This document shows, piece by piece, positions 22,275-33,659 of a stretch of 64,000 nucleotides of DNA (within the stretch, counting starts at the first letter, position 1; each line of letters starts with the position of its first letter). The translations under genes and the position numbers were made by a program. The stretch is from assembly GCF_030247195.1 (NCBI RefSeq), contig NC_080671.1, forward strand, positions 32,214,343 to 32,278,342, in the 5' to 3' direction. Below the pieces are notes generated by a model. That model had not been told where the DNA came from. It saw nothing but the letters and a program-made list of their open reading frames with translations, and did no database searches. Source of the stretch: Topomyia yanbarensis (taxonomy: Eukaryota > Arthropoda > Insecta > Diptera > Culicidae).

Positions 22275-22592
22275 TCATAAACGTAAGAAAGAAATAAAAC
22301 ACTGCGAAACATCTAGAAAAAATACCAATTTGCTGCCGTACATTTCACCGCAAACACTTTTGTGAATTGAATATTCACCATTTTGGATGATCAACCGTAC
22401 TGTACAAGGGATTCCACGAAGATCCGTCCGAAAATCTTTAAAATCGTGACCGACCATCTTAGATTCCGATGAAACTTTACACGTTTCACCGGCATGGAAG
22501 ACTAAAGATTTTCCACAGTCAATAAGATTATTTTGACTAAAGTTTCTGTATGTAGCATTTCCGAAAAAAATTGTTCGATCACCGTATTTCAT
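22275..22592 (-). CDS. Unassigned 105-codon open frame
   Basis: The frame starts MKYGDRTIFFGNATYRNFSQ and contains HAGETCKVSSESKMVGHD and IPCTVRLIIQNGEYSIHKSV before ending in a hydrophobic stretch. It reads more like protein than the neighbouring frames (four Cys spaced through a mixed-composition chain), but I recognise no family. It lies just downstream of the RTE remnant on the same strand, so it may be a scrap of another element or an exon fragment. There is no signal peptide or convincing start context. Confidence 0.2.
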   Translation of the reverse strand: MKYGDRTIFFGNATYRNFSQNNLIDCGKSLVFHAGETCKVSSESKMVGHDFKDFRTDLRGIPCTVRLIIQNGEYSIHKSVCGEMYGSKLVFFLDVSQCFISFLRL

Positions 22593-22619
22593 ACAATAAA
22601 ACTACCTGAGAACGAGTGT

Positions 22620-23125
22620 CTATGCAAACCATAGGAAGTTCTATTCGCAGTTGCAAGATGCCTTTTTACTTTGCGGCTAACATTGTCATCATATGTGTCT
22701 AAGAATTCGCCAACAACTTCGTACCGTATCCCATCAATTTCCACCTCCGGAACCAACACTGTTTGGACTCTTTCTTTTTCAACCAGCTACCATGTACTTT
22801 GTCTTGTCTTGTAGTTTATTGACAGATCGATTTTCGCAGCGTCTCTTTTGAAAGGAAAAAATACCTCTTTCACTGCTCTGCGATCAACGCCGGTGATGTT
22901 GATGTCGTCGACGAAGTCAAGAAACATGCGACATTCCGCTTCTTTGCACATCGGATCTTCGTATCGTACCTTCGAGCGCTATACATTAGAAAGTGTATCG
23001 CCCTGTTCCGATCCATCCTACGTCACATAACGGATGCGCGCCTCCGTGGTTTTCGACACTTGATTCTGACCTATCCAGCGTCATTCTAATCAATCTAATC
23101 ACCTTTGACGGAGAGCCATGGTCAA
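22620..23125 (-). pseudogene. RTE-type reverse transcriptase remnant
   Basis: Reading leftward: HGSPSKVIRLIRMTLD (about 23,120-23,075), GSEQGDTLSNV at about 23,014-22,982 (matching the RT block GLKQGD.LSN), then FLDFVDDINITGVDRRAV near 22,927-22,875. This corresponds to the catalytic FADD box, with Val in place of Ala. After it come PFKRDAAKIDLSIN, a stop, and VEIDGIRYEVVGEFLD. This order is the RT core of RTE-clade non-LTR retrotransposons. Frameshifts before the FVDD box and stops after it make it non-functional. A foldback separates it from its upstream part at 23,740-24,010. Confidence 0.82.
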
Positions 23126-23239
23126 GTATTATCGTAGTTCCTTTCATTTCATTGAATCATGCGCCAGCTTGAAATCAACATTTCATTTTTGGTACGGTAA
23201 AAATCTAGTCTGTGATTATTATTGTCCGTCCTTATTATT

Positions 23240-23735
23240 TTGATATGTTGGAATTCTGTCTATCGCCGGCCAAAAAATGAATCAAGACGTGTTAAACAAA
23301 ATTGGGCAAAATTGGAATATATTAACACGTGCCCTAAAGCGACTGAAGTTTTGTATGAGAGTAACATGTTTTTTATACGTTTTATATGAAAATTAATAAC
23401 TTTTCAAGGTGATCGAATATTTTGAACCTTGGTAGAGTTCGAGTACTCTATGAAAAGGTTAAAAAAAATTTTGGTAATGAAAAAAATTCAAACGATTTTT
23501 GTCGACCGAAATCCTAGAATCTGAGAATTTTTGTAGTACAGAACTTTACCATGGTTCAAAATTTTTCGATCTCATTGAAAAAAGTCAGGAATTTTCATAC
23601 AGAACGTATTAAAAGTTACGTGTACACAAGTGTTTATATAGTCCAATTTCGCTCAAATTTTGCTCAATGTTTTTTGATAACTTGATTCATTTTTTGACTG
23701 GCGATGGACAAAATTCTAACATCGAAAAAATGACT
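23240..23735. mobile_element. Foldback element with ~75 bp arms, nested in the RTE remnant
   Basis: ATGTTGGAATTCTGTCTATC plus GCCGGCCAAAAAATGAATCA on the left is the near inverse of TGATTCATTTTTTGACTGGC plus GATGGACAAAATTCTAACAT on the right. The interior is AT-rich with no coding motif. It splits the RTE fragment, so it is younger than that copy. Confidence 0.8.
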
Positions 23736-24010
23736 GCCACCCTAGTCACCATATCGTTTCCTGTTCTGACGTATAGTCGCTACAAGCAGTCGGCTCCCGG
23801 CCCATTTTTTCTTGTCCGTTCTCTCTTTGGCATTCAGAATCGATCCAGGCATTCTACTAGTTTCCATTACATCTGGCGGTTGTACTGATCACCTCGTGTA
23901 TCTGCTGCCTAACTGCGTCTAGGGATATGTCTTGGTGACTGTTCTTCAAGTTTTCAGGCATATTCCTTGACAGCACCCTCAGTCTGCAGTCGCTATACAT
24001 ATGATCAATT
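23736..24010 (-). pseudogene. RTE-like Pol fragment between endonuclease and RT
   Basis: Minus-strand frames give YSDCRLRVLSRNMPENL, DISLDAVRQQI and NAWIDSECQRERTDKK. The last resembles the N.WFD.EC block found between the endonuclease and RT domains of RTE elements. It is in the right order and orientation relative to the RT remnant at 22,620-23,125. The endonuclease itself could not be recognised in 24,010-24,345. Confidence 0.55.
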
Positions 24011-24347
24011 TTAGTTCAAGTACTTGACCATTATCTTTAACATGCAGACACAGTTACTCACCGGCCTTTGCCTAATGATCCATCCCTGCTATTTGCCATG
24101 CTACTTTCTCCCAACCATTGTAGTAGATGTGGTACTTGAACGAAGTACCCCTAGTTGGTTTGACTGTGTGGAATTCTCGCACATCAAGTATCGAGTTTCC
24201 AGTCAGTTTCCGTTAAACGTTTCCTTTGTTCTTCCCCGATCGCTTAATCCTGTATCTTTGTTTACATTTCGTTTTAGGTATAGCGGACGGGGCACCGCAT
24301 TTCCCTTTCTACCGCCCATTGCGGGTCATACGCTGTTAAGAACCGCC
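24011..24347. other. No gene recognised
   Basis: Possibly upstream sequence of the RTE copy, but no endonuclease motif could be read. A 110-codon plus-strand frame has no known domain. Confidence 0.3.
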
Positions 24348-26320
24348 CCACAATAGGACCAATCTAAAAAAGGTGGGACAAAACCTATTCTAGGGCTTAG
24401 ATGTCATTTTAGAGCCAGCATTTCTTCGTAGGATATGTTCAAAATATTATTCTGCAACTTTTTAAATAGAATATTTTGTTGTTGGACTAAAGTAGAGTAT
24501 CCGAGCAAAAAAATTTTTTTTAAAGCATTGTTGTAGAGGGTCGATGTCTTCGACAAAGTTGTAGAATATTATGTTTTGAATAATTTCTTCTAAGATACCA
24601 CAGACATCAAACCACAAATTTGAGGCAAAATTGTTGTTTTTTGAAAATATGATCAAAAAATCAGTTTTTCGACTTTTCCATGCTAAAAACCTTAATTGAT
24701 TAATTTAATATGTTCTACAAACTTGCAGGTAACACTAAAATACAACTTTTTGTTGAAGGAACTAATAACCTAAAATCAATATTTTGGCTTCTAAAACTAT
24801 TTTTCATATAAATTTAATCTATTTTCATCAAAGATTTCTGTTTTAGGTGCACTTTTGTGCAGCCAAACTTTGGCTATTGCGATACTCTATTATTCGTAGA
24901 ATAAAATTACTACATAGAAACAGGATTTAGTTGGACGCATTGTTTGGGTGACTATTCATGTACGACGGTTTATAACATAAAATGTGTTTATATTATTTTA
25001 AATTTATGTGCATTATTAGCTATTAACAAAATCTTATATTTTGCACGCACTTACAAGCATGTAGAACACATTGAGTTGATCAATTACGGTTACAATATGG
25101 AAAAGTGACAAAATAATGTAAATTTTTATTTAAACTGCCAAAGAACAACGATTTCGGATAAAAAAAATAAATCTACAGTATGTATAAAGTATTTTTAACA
25201 AAAATGTTCGAAATTGAATATTATACAACTTTGCTGAAGTCATCAACCATCTAAAAAAATAGAAATGATTCATTTATATTGTGAATATTTTTCCACACAA
25301 TTAGGTTCTATAGGCCTCAAATAGGTATTGTTCTACTTTTATGAATTTGTAGGACTAATCTTATTGGTTAAACTAAAGTAGAAATCCCGAATTAAAAAAA
25401 TCAAATTTTGTTTGAATGGTTGAGTTCTTCAGCAAAGCTGTCAAACATTGTATTTGGAACAATTTTGTTGAAAATACCATTTATTTATTTTTTGAGCCGA
25501 AATCGTTGTTCTTTGGCAGTTTAAATTCAAAATTTATATTATTTTTTCACTTTTTCATATTGTAACCGTAATTGATCAACTCAATATGTTCTATATGCTT
25601 GTAAGTGCGCACAAAATATAAGATTTTGTTAATAGCTAATAATGTATATAAATTAAAAATAATATATACGACGGTTTATAACATTTCATGTTATAAACCG
25701 TCGTATATGAATGGTCACCCAAACAATGCGTCCAACTATTTCCTGTTTCTATGTAGTATTATTTTTATTCTACGAATAATAGAGTATCGCAATAGCCAAA
25801 GTTTAGCTGCACAAAAGTGCACCTAAAACAGAAATCTTTGATGAAAATAGATTAAATTTATATGAAAAATAGTTTTAAAAGCCAAAATATCGATTTTAGG
25901 TTATTAGTTCCTTCAACAAAAAGTTGTATTTTAATATTACCTGCAAGTGTAGAGCATATTAAATCAATCAGTTAAGGTTTATAACATGGAAAAGTCGAAA
26001 AACTGATTTTTTGGTGATATTTCCAAAAAACAACAATTTTGCTTCAAATATGAGGTCTGATGTCTATGATATCTTAGAAGAAGTTATTCAAAACAAAATA
26101 TTCTACAACTTTGTCGAAGACATCGACCCTCTAAAACATTTTTTGAAATTTTTTTTTTGCTCGGGTACTCTACTTTAGTCCAACAACAAAATATTCTATT
26201 TAAAAAGTTGCAGAATAATATTGTGAACATATCCTACGAGAACTGCTGGCTCTAAAATGACATCTAAGGCCTCAAATTTTAGGTTTTGTCCCACCTTTGT
26301 TAGATTGGTCCCACTGTGCG
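24348..26320. mobile_element. Giant ~1.97 kb palindromic element (hAT-like ends)
   Basis: Arms of ~900 bp mirror each other about 25,335. Left outer end: CACAATAGGACCAATCTA, then GGTGGGACAAAACC. Right outer end, inverted: CAGTGGGACCAATCTAAC, then GGTGGGACAAAACC. Ends of CAGTGG type and the partly matching flanking octamers (ACCGCCCC and TGCGCCCC) hint at hAT, which is weak evidence. Inside, the phrase TACAACTTTG[T/C][C/T]GAAG occurs in several orientations, so each arm is itself built of diverged modules. There is no transposase. Transcription would give a very long hairpin. Confidence 0.85.
25664..25708. repeat. Perfect 21 bp inverted repeat with 3 bp loop
   Basis: ATATACGACGGTTTATAACAT, TTC, and its exact inverse form a 45 bp cruciform-capable sequence inside the right arm of the giant palindrome. 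The left arm has only one half of it (near 24,960), so the duplication arose after the arms formed. Confidence 0.85.
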
Positions 26321-26369
26321 CCCCTAGCATGTTAACTTGGAAGGGGCCGGTTTAAGCTTCTTTATATTT

Positions 26370-26515
26370 ACCTGTAGCTTCTGGCTTTGGTTCCCAGGGC
26401 ATCAATCGGGACAGGCCAGTTGCTTTAGGCGCTCATATGTATAGCGTGAGGTTTGGATTTAGTGCATAATTTGACTACTAGTTTAGATATATCGTCTTAA
26501 TTGGCACTAGGTACG
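26370..26515. repeat. Fragment of foldback family F1
   Basis: GCATCAATCGGGACAGGCCA, GTTGCTTTAGGCGCTCATAT and TACTAGTTTAGATA match 39,646-39,740, and more weakly 1,546-1,610. Confidence 0.6.
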
Positions 26516-27769
26516 GTTGTTAATACCGACCCTTTTTGACGAGAACCGGATCCACAGGTATAACTCCTTCAGTACCAGAAGTAGGGTAATGTGTCTATTA
26601 TGGCAGTAGAGCCTATTGTGACTCTACTTTTCACCTTTTAGTTTCTAACCAACCATTTGAGATAATGACAACATCTGTTTGGCTAAAACAGGTGAGCAAA
26701 AATAAGCTCAAGTTACATTCTTTATTAGTTGTGTACATATTTATTTAGATCTATCCTTTAAATCCAGCTTTTAATGTAACCATTGTCACTTTCTTGAAAT
26801 ATATGCTAATTCACCTCATTCACATAGTAAACCGAAACAGGACGCAACGGCGCTTAGCAAAACTATGTGCTATGAACCGAAAATTACCGCCTCAACTATT
26901 TTAAACATTGCCCTTATACATGCCTTTTTTAGCTGGAACATCCATTTATGAATAATTCACTCTAAAAGCACTCGTTGAACGCTAGGATAGGTTAGTCAGT
27001 AATACGATGGTACACATTATCAAAAACCTTTTTACATCCAGCAGACTGGAAAGAATCAGCAGTGCGGCCAAACTAAAACACAAACTTGAAAATATCTTGT
27101 CATACAATTTCATGTATAAATAATCAATTATTTCAAGTTATTCAACTGATTGCTGATTGTAGAGATTTTATTTTCATTTGGACATAAAATGCGGCTCGGG
27201 ACAATGCAATGTTTGAAGTGAAAGTAGTCATTACCAACAACTCTAACAGCTGATGGGGTTCTTTCATGTGCGCGATGTTTACGTTTGTTTTGATGGGCTA
27301 AAAAAAGTAGAATAATTCATTTTACAAATCATGCGTTGGCACCCATGATCTGGATACCTACTTGTAATTCGAGTAAATGGAATATAAGGCATTACGTTTC
27401 CGCCAGAATGTTTTTCGTTGAGGTGAAATTTGGCACGCCCTCGGTGCCGATACTAGTCGTCTATTGATTATCTGCCCCGGTATTATCGTCTATTGATTCT
27501 CTGTGCAATTTCCGCTAGTTCTGCTCAATAACGGAATAGCAACTGGGGGTAGTCGCACAAGCGGAATCTCAAGCCCGATTCGGCTGGCTGGGTAATAGAT
27601 TTTCGACAAATCTAAAATATTTCAATATCCAATTTGATGGGTGTGGCGTTATTGTGTAGTTTGTAAAGACAAAACCAAAATTGCCTTCGTGTAAATAGTT
27701 TGTGCTTTTTAGTTATAAAACGGAAGCATTTTCGGAGATAAATTCGAAATTACACCTCCCCATTTAGCA
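26516..27769. other. Mixed sequence, no gene recognised
   Basis: TAGGGTAATGTGTCTATTAT near 26,583 resembles the end of the TA-flanked MITE at 21,354, but no partner end was found. A ~120 bp piece at 27,465-27,590 (CTAGTTCTGCTCAATAACGG, TAGCAAC) matches 53,940-54,035 diverged. No coding motif was found. Confidence 0.35.
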
Positions 27770-28140
27770 TTTAATTCATTTGGGAAATTGATTACTTCAT
27801 TTTGTTCATTTTATTTATTTTAGTAATTTAGTTCATTTTATGTTTATGGATTTGATGATTTTTTTTTATTTCATAAATTTTATTCAGTTATACAGGATAT
27901 CCTTTTCTGCTAATTTATTTAAATCATTTTTTTACTTTATTTATTTAGTTAATTTGATATCTTTAAATTTGATAATTTGATTGATTTTATTTTATTTTAT
28001 CATTCATTCTGTTTTTTCTCTATTCATTTTTTCGTTTTTTAGGTGTGATTCATTTTATTTTATATTCATTATATTTTATTTTATTATATTCATTTTATAC
28101 TTTGTAATAATTTGATTCATTTACAATATTTTAGAAAGTT
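27770..28140. repeat. Low-complexity ATTTCATTTTATT tract
   Basis: Degenerate runs of TTTATT, TTCATTT and TTTTATTTTATT with very low G and C, adjoining the target-site copy of retroposon B. Function unknown. Confidence 0.6.
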
Positions 28141-28170
28141 TTTTTCATTCTCTTCGCAGTATTTATGTTG

Positions 28171-29077
28171 CGTTGCGCGTTGCGCTGCGTTGCGTTGCGT
28201 AAGCACGGTATACTTCGTAGATTGCAGACTGATGACTCTCATTTCCAGCCAGACTACTTGAGGAGCATTGTTTGGGAATAACAATTGATCCAATCCAAGC
28301 GAGAGTTTCGCCTGAGAGCCACCATTGCGGGCCACGACCATCTTTACCGTAACTTGGGATGAGAAAGGAAGTGTTGATGTGGTACTTAACGGAAGGCCCC
28401 GACTCAGTGACACTCCCATAAGTACCACGGATTGGTTAGTGGGTGGGTTGTTAGTCGCTTCAAGCAAGCGATGCGACTGAGACTATATTTTCGTGCATGT
28501 TTGAATAGTTTATTGACTGTAGGATACGTAAATTTTCTAGGCGTTTAAACTCTGGTTAATCGTTTATCGAGATTCTTTCATCGAAAACAACTTGAACTTC
28601 CTCGTGCTGAAATGATTGCCGCAAATTGGTAATGGGATTTGAATTGATCTTTCGAATTGTCAATTCTCCACCCTCATACATAATCCAAAGGCATTCACTC
28701 AGACATGACCATGCGTATTTCCCACCCGAATTAAAGACCCAGTGAATTCGTTTCCTAGTAGCTCAAATAAACACTAAACAAAGAAATAAATTAGTTTGTT
28801 CAGTCTAAAGAAATGTCAGCTCGATTGGCAACAACCGGCAGATACGTGTTCCCTTATAATGCCATCAAATGAAAGTACATTTAAAATTACATACGACAAA
28901 ATATGTGCAATTCAGAATATAACGAAATGAAGATTGCTTAATTATTTGCATTTAAAAAAAGATTAGAAAAAATTAGTTGCATAACCAAGGTGGTTCATTT
29001 TCAAAGATAGCACTGCTGATGAATCACTGTATAAAAATTGGTGATAAGGGACGTGGACGAAAATAGCTGACCACCGC
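28171..29077 (-). mobile_element. (CGCAA)n-tailed retroposon, copy B, apparently full length (907 bp)
   Basis: Sense is minus. It starts GCGGTGGTCAGCTATT (29,077) and ends in CGCAA-type pentamers (about 28,205-28,171). Flanking direct repeats TTCATTCTCTTCGCAGTATT.. (28,144-28,170) and TTCATTTTCTTCGCAGTATT.. (29,078-29,104) match at 25 of 27 bases, a long target duplication. Copy C (45,192-45,610) begins with the same GCGGTGGTAAGCTATT, which fixes the 5' end. No RT or other domain is encoded. It is a non-autonomous element presumably copied by a LINE. The 116-codon frame within the 3' third is partly shared with copy A but has no known domain. Confidence 0.82.
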
Positions 29078-29104
29078 TTCATTTTCTTCGCAGTATTTGT
29101 GTTG

Positions 29105-29430
29105 TTCATTTATTCATTTGCATCATATTATTCTTATAATTTTCGGTTATTTTATTTGCATCATATTATTTGTTTCATTCCTTTCTTTAATTTTATTTGC
29201 TTGATATTTGTTCACTTATTTCATTACTTCCCATTATTTTATTCAAAGTATTCATTTTAATCGTGTTATATATTTAGAAATTTATTCATTTTATAAAATT
29301 CATTTGTGTTACTAATTTTATAAATTGAGCTCTGTAATAATTTATTAACCTTAGGTATTTATTTTATTCATTTGCTTCATGCATTTCCTTTTATAAATTT
29401 CACTCATTTGTGTCATTGTATGTTATTAAT
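29105..29430. repeat. Low-complexity T-rich tract
   Basis: The same ATTCATTT/TTATTT composition as 27,770-28,140. Retroposon B therefore inserted inside one continuous T-rich tract. Confidence 0.6.
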
Positions 29431-30048
29431 TTTTGTAATCACAAACGTTTCGACGATGGAACCCCAGTGGCCAATAAGCATTAGAACATAGCCTAATATC
29501 TGCTTTAATTCTGCATATATGGCAGTTTAGCCCTATATTCTGATGTAATGCTGATATAATGCCAGAAGAGGCGAAATATTGTGCTATTACTATGTAGAGA
29601 CTAACCCCTTTTTTCTGCATTTCTATGCTATTATATACTCAAGTTTGAAAGCCTAATACCTGCACTACTGATGCTACTAGAAAGCTTCAGTTAGCTGTCA
29701 TTCTCCGGAATGTTTTTGCAACGCTTTCATATATTTCCTTTTCGGTACTGTGATATGAATAAAATCGAGGAATATCAAAATAAGGTTTAGAAATGTAATT
29801 GAATTCATTCTAATACATTGTGGTAAATATTTTAACCTTACCGGAGTTTGATTATCACGCGATATGAATAATATTGATGGAAATAAGTAAATCTCGAACA
29901 GAGGTACCATGCCTCGTCCTTTACGGCAAGTTTGCTGCCTGGGCTATACTGTGTATGTTCGAATACACAGTATAAGCCTTATGTGTGTTCTACAATAGCA
30001 CTAAATGCATAGGTAAGGTGCACGTGCTCTAAAGATCCTTTAAGGATA
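29431..30048. other. AT-rich, nothing recognised
   Basis: Several phrases with GCCTAATA and GCTACTAG-like words recur loosely and also appear near 34,070-34,170, across the 4 kb insertion. No coding motif. Confidence 0.3.
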
Positions 30049-30087
30049 TACACTAAGGTTTTTTTTTACACGGGGGATACGTACCGT

Positions 30088-30270
30088 GTAAAAAAACCGT
30101 GCAAAAAAACCGCGTTAATTGCGAAATCCGTGTAAAAAAACCGCGTTAATTTCGAAATCCGTGTAAAAAAAACCGCGTTAATTGCGAAATCCGTGTAAAA
30201 AAAACCGTGTTAATTCAGAAAACCGTGCAAAAAAAACCGCGTTAATTCCGAAAATCGTGCAAAAAAACCG
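30088..30270. repeat. Minisatellite: CCGTGTAAAAAAACCGCGTTAATT units, left end
   Basis: About five units of ~33 bp, each with AAAACCG[C/T]GTTAATT, a variable 6 bp and TCCGTG[T/C]. They form the left terminal array of the 4 kb foldback. The mirrored array is at 33,680-34,045. Confidence 0.85.
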
Positions 30271-31038
30271 CCTTACATTCAATGCAAAAGACTTAGACGA
30301 TTTTAGGAAAAGGGATGATTTCGGAGTTTTATCAAAACTCTCTCAAACTTAGACGATTTTTGAACAGGTTTTTTTTTGCACGGATGCAAGTATGCAAGTA
30401 TGCAAGGATGCAAGTAGCACGGTTTTTGTTTTTTCCAATTCCTTAGGTTTTTGGAAAAGTGGAAACGTCGGATCTTGAGGTTTCCTTTTGTCCCGCACTT
30501 TAACAATATGGTTGTTTTCGGTACAGTGTTAATGAGTAGGCACCAAATATCGATGCCTGAGGCCATTTGGAATACCAAGATGACGACTTCCGGTCTAACA
30601 GAATTTTCAATAACCCAATCAGTATGCATATTTTCCGAACGGGCCTAATGAGCGCATGATAGAGATCAATGTCTGAGGCCATTTTGAAATACAACATTGA
30701 GACTATCGGCTTAGCGATATTCTGTATAACTCACAACATGGAGTGTTTTGGAACTGGATTGACAAATATGCAGTTGCCAGAGGTCTGACGTCATTGTAAC
30801 ACCCAAGATGGTTCTGATTATTTAGTATAAATATCCAGCGTAAAACAAAAAGATACATTTATTTTTGTATATTTTGCATTTATAAGATAAGAAAAATGTG
30901 CTCATGAATGGATTTACTCGAATTTGAGTTGTCTGCTAGAGCTCATCGAGCGAATCTTCATGCGAGACTCAAAGTCGAATCAAAAAGCTGACATAATCAG
31001 GGGGAAATAATAAAATTAGGTCTTCGCTGTATTATTAA

Positions 31039-32142
31039 GGGGGGCGTCTGGTGTAAAGTGCTCAAACCGAAAAATTATTTTGTTTTACGATTTTGAAGGC
31101 AAGGAAACAATGCATCTTTTATGTAATGTTAAGCTTTAAATTTGTACGTTTATTCTGTACGAAAAAAATATTTGCACGGCCTTATTCTGAGCGGCGTGTG
31201 ACGTGAAACGACGAAACTCACCTCACTTTACGTGACTTTTCTCACTCGATTCTGAGAGTCGACTCGGGTGAGGTGAGATTCCTCTTTGTGGTTAAATGGG
31301 AGTCTCACGTCACCCGAAGTGACTCTTCAGAATTGGGTGAAGTCACGTAGAGTGAGGTGAGATTAGTCGTCTCACGTCACGAGCCGCGCAGAATAGGGTC
31401 GGCAGCCACGCAGAGCCACACATACGAGCGTTCCAAGAGTAGACGTCCAACCATTTCCACGTCGAGGAGCGCCGCGGCTAACACGATGACTCTTGATAAA
31501 ATTGTTTGACACAGGAAATTAAGTAAAAATTGTAAAGCTTAGACTTGTAGTTACTGGATGAACCCAAAAAAAAGTTCGAGTTTAGGAAAATGGCTTCATG
31601 TAAACCGAAAAATCTCATATTTTTCTGTAAAATTCGTGCACTTTTCTTCAAAATAATAGAGAGAACAATTTTTTCATTCTGTTTTCTGTGGTTCACCGAC
31701 AGGCTACACATATTGTGCATTTTCATAAAAAAAATCAAGTCAATTCTTTGATTAGTTTTTGAGTTATCGTGTTCACCAATTTGAAAAACGCGGTTTCGAA
31801 AAAACGCTATTAAAGGATACTCCATATCAAATTGCATCACGGAAAAAATGACGTGGAAAACAATCCATTTGGTATTTTCTCTTAAAAATTTGGGTGGAAG
31901 TAGTTTAAAGTGTATTGCTCACACTGTATTTTTATCGCTGTCAGTCTTAAGAAAATTGTTGCCGATAGATTGAAATCTGCGTGTGTCACAGCAAATACGC
32001 GCGAGGAATGCATGGCTGTTTAAAACAAAAGAAGTTCAGCGTGGTCACCGAGATTGCGGGAGACTATTCTAGAGGCTCAATACTAACAATTAAGCGGATA
32101 AAAAAGAAGTCGATTTTTTTGCCCACTACATCAGACGCCCCC
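31039..32142. mobile_element. 1,104 bp TTAA-flanked element
   Basis: TTAA at 31,035-31,038 and 32,143-32,146 flank inverted ends GGGGGGCGTCTGGTGTA and GGGGGCGTCTGATGTAG. TTAA duplication and G/C-run ends are piggyBac-like. The 120-codon minus-strand frame inside has no transposase motif. It carries a nested hairpin at 31,178-31,400 and itself lies within the 4 kb foldback. Confidence 0.82.
31178..31400. mobile_element. 223 bp hairpin MITE, third nesting level
   Basis: The left arm GGCCTTATTCTGAGCGGCGT, then GTGACGTGAAACGAC, is the near inverse of the right arm GTCGTCTCACGTCACGAGCC, then GCGCAGAATAGGGTC. The whole unit is a palindrome of GTGACGTGA and TCACCTCACT blocks, GC-richer than its surroundings. 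Confidence 0.85.
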
Positions 32143-32699
32143 TTAAGATGAATGAGATGTACACTAAAGCAGAGATGATGCTTATAGAGATGCGCGAAGA
32201 CTGAAGCCAAAAGTTCCAATCGAACCCAAAACAACGGTTCCAAACTAGCAATGTAAACAAATATGGCGGATTTAGGAAGTAATGCGTGGGGAGTATCGAG
32301 ATTGAAATGAAAAGAAATGCATGTCTGCATCCTGCATCCTCGATACATTTTTTCTAGTGCAACGAAAAACATGTAGACAGGCTCAGTAACGTAAATCAAT
32401 GCATTTCCAAGTTACATGATTGAGTATTGTGGGAAATATTTCAAAAAAGGAATTCGCCAAGCATTCATTAAAACTACAAGTAACTCGCTGTTTACACAAT
32501 ATTCCTGGTTGCCAAAACTAGCAGACAAATAATTTGTAAAACCGTGCAGCCAAATTTACTGTTTTCTCGCGACGTGTCTTTATATTTCAAACATCGTCTT
32601 GGCACTAAAATAGAAGTCATCATCTTAGATGAAAACATGACTTCCGGAATTGACATCCGGTATCTATTCATTAACGCTATTACAAAAATTCTCACATTG

Positions 32700-33610
32700 T
32701 TGTGGTAATTGAAAATTTTACTAAACCGAAGTAGCCATCTTGATTTTCGAAATGGTCTCAGACATTGATATTTGGCACCTACTCGTCAATCCCGTTCCAA
32801 AAATACTCATATAGATTGGGCTTTGGAGAATTCCACAGAACCGGAAGTCGCCATCTTGAATTTCAATATGGCACCAGACATCGATATCTAGCGTCTATTC
32901 GTCAATTCCATTCCAAAAATACCCATATTGATTCGATTTTAGAGAATTCTAATGAACCTGCAGTCGCCATCTTGGTTTTCCAAATGGCCTCTGACACTGA
33001 TCTCTATCATGCGCTCTATTAGGCCCGCTCTGAAAATATGCATGCTGATTGGGTTATAGAGAATTTCACTGAACCGGAAGTCGCCTTCTTGGTTTTTAAA
33101 ATGGCCTTAAACATCGATATCTGACGTCCACTCATCAATCCCGTTTTAAAAATATCCATATTGATGGGGTTTCAGAGAATTCCACCGAATCAGAAGTCGC
33201 CATCTTGGTTTTCAATATGGCCATCGATATCTGACGTCCACTCATCAATCCCGTTCCAAAAATACCCATATTGATGGGGTTTCAGAGACTTCCACTGGAC
33301 CGGAAATCGCCATCTTGGTTTTCAAAATGGCCTTAAACATCGGTATCTGACGGCCACTCATCAATCCCGTTCCAAAAATACCCATATTAATGGGGTTTCA
33401 GAGACTTCCACTGGACCGGAAGTCGCCATCTTGGTTTCCAAAATGGCTTTAAACATCGATATCTGACGTCCACTCATCAATCCCGTTCCAAAAATAGCCA
33501 TATTGATGGGGTTTCAGAGAATTCCACTGAACCGGAAGTCGCCATCTTGGTTTTCTAAATGGCCTCAGACATGAACATTTGGCATCTACTCGTTAATGCT
33601 GTTCCAAAAG
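32700..33610 (+). repeat. Tandem array of ~116 bp GCCATCTTGG units
   Basis: At least seven units. Marks CCGGAAGTCGCCATCTTGG (or variants) occur near 32,842, 32,958, 33,076, 33,193, 33,301, 33,417 and 33,533, spaced 108-118 bp. A degenerate unit lies near 32,722. Each unit pairs GCCATCTTGG with an inverted-sense AAAATGGC ~12 bp later and includes CGTTCCAAAAATA[C/T]CCATATT. Units in opposite orientation lie at 30,480-30,820. Confidence 0.9.
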
Positions 33611-33659
33611 CAATCACTTCCACTTTTCCAAAAATCTTCGAAATTCTTTGCATTCAAAA

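Noticed and set aside
26583..26610. End of a TA-flanked MITE (GGGTAATGTGTCTATTATGG)
   Set aside because: It resembles the MITE end at 21,354, but no inverted partner was found within 1.2 kb.
33102..33560. Zinc-finger or repeat-protein gene from the regular ~116 bp units
   Set aside because: The period is not a multiple of three and stops occur in all frames.
32700..33610. CRISPR-like array
   Set aside because: The repeats are ~116 bp tandem units without unique spacers, in eukaryotic transposon context.
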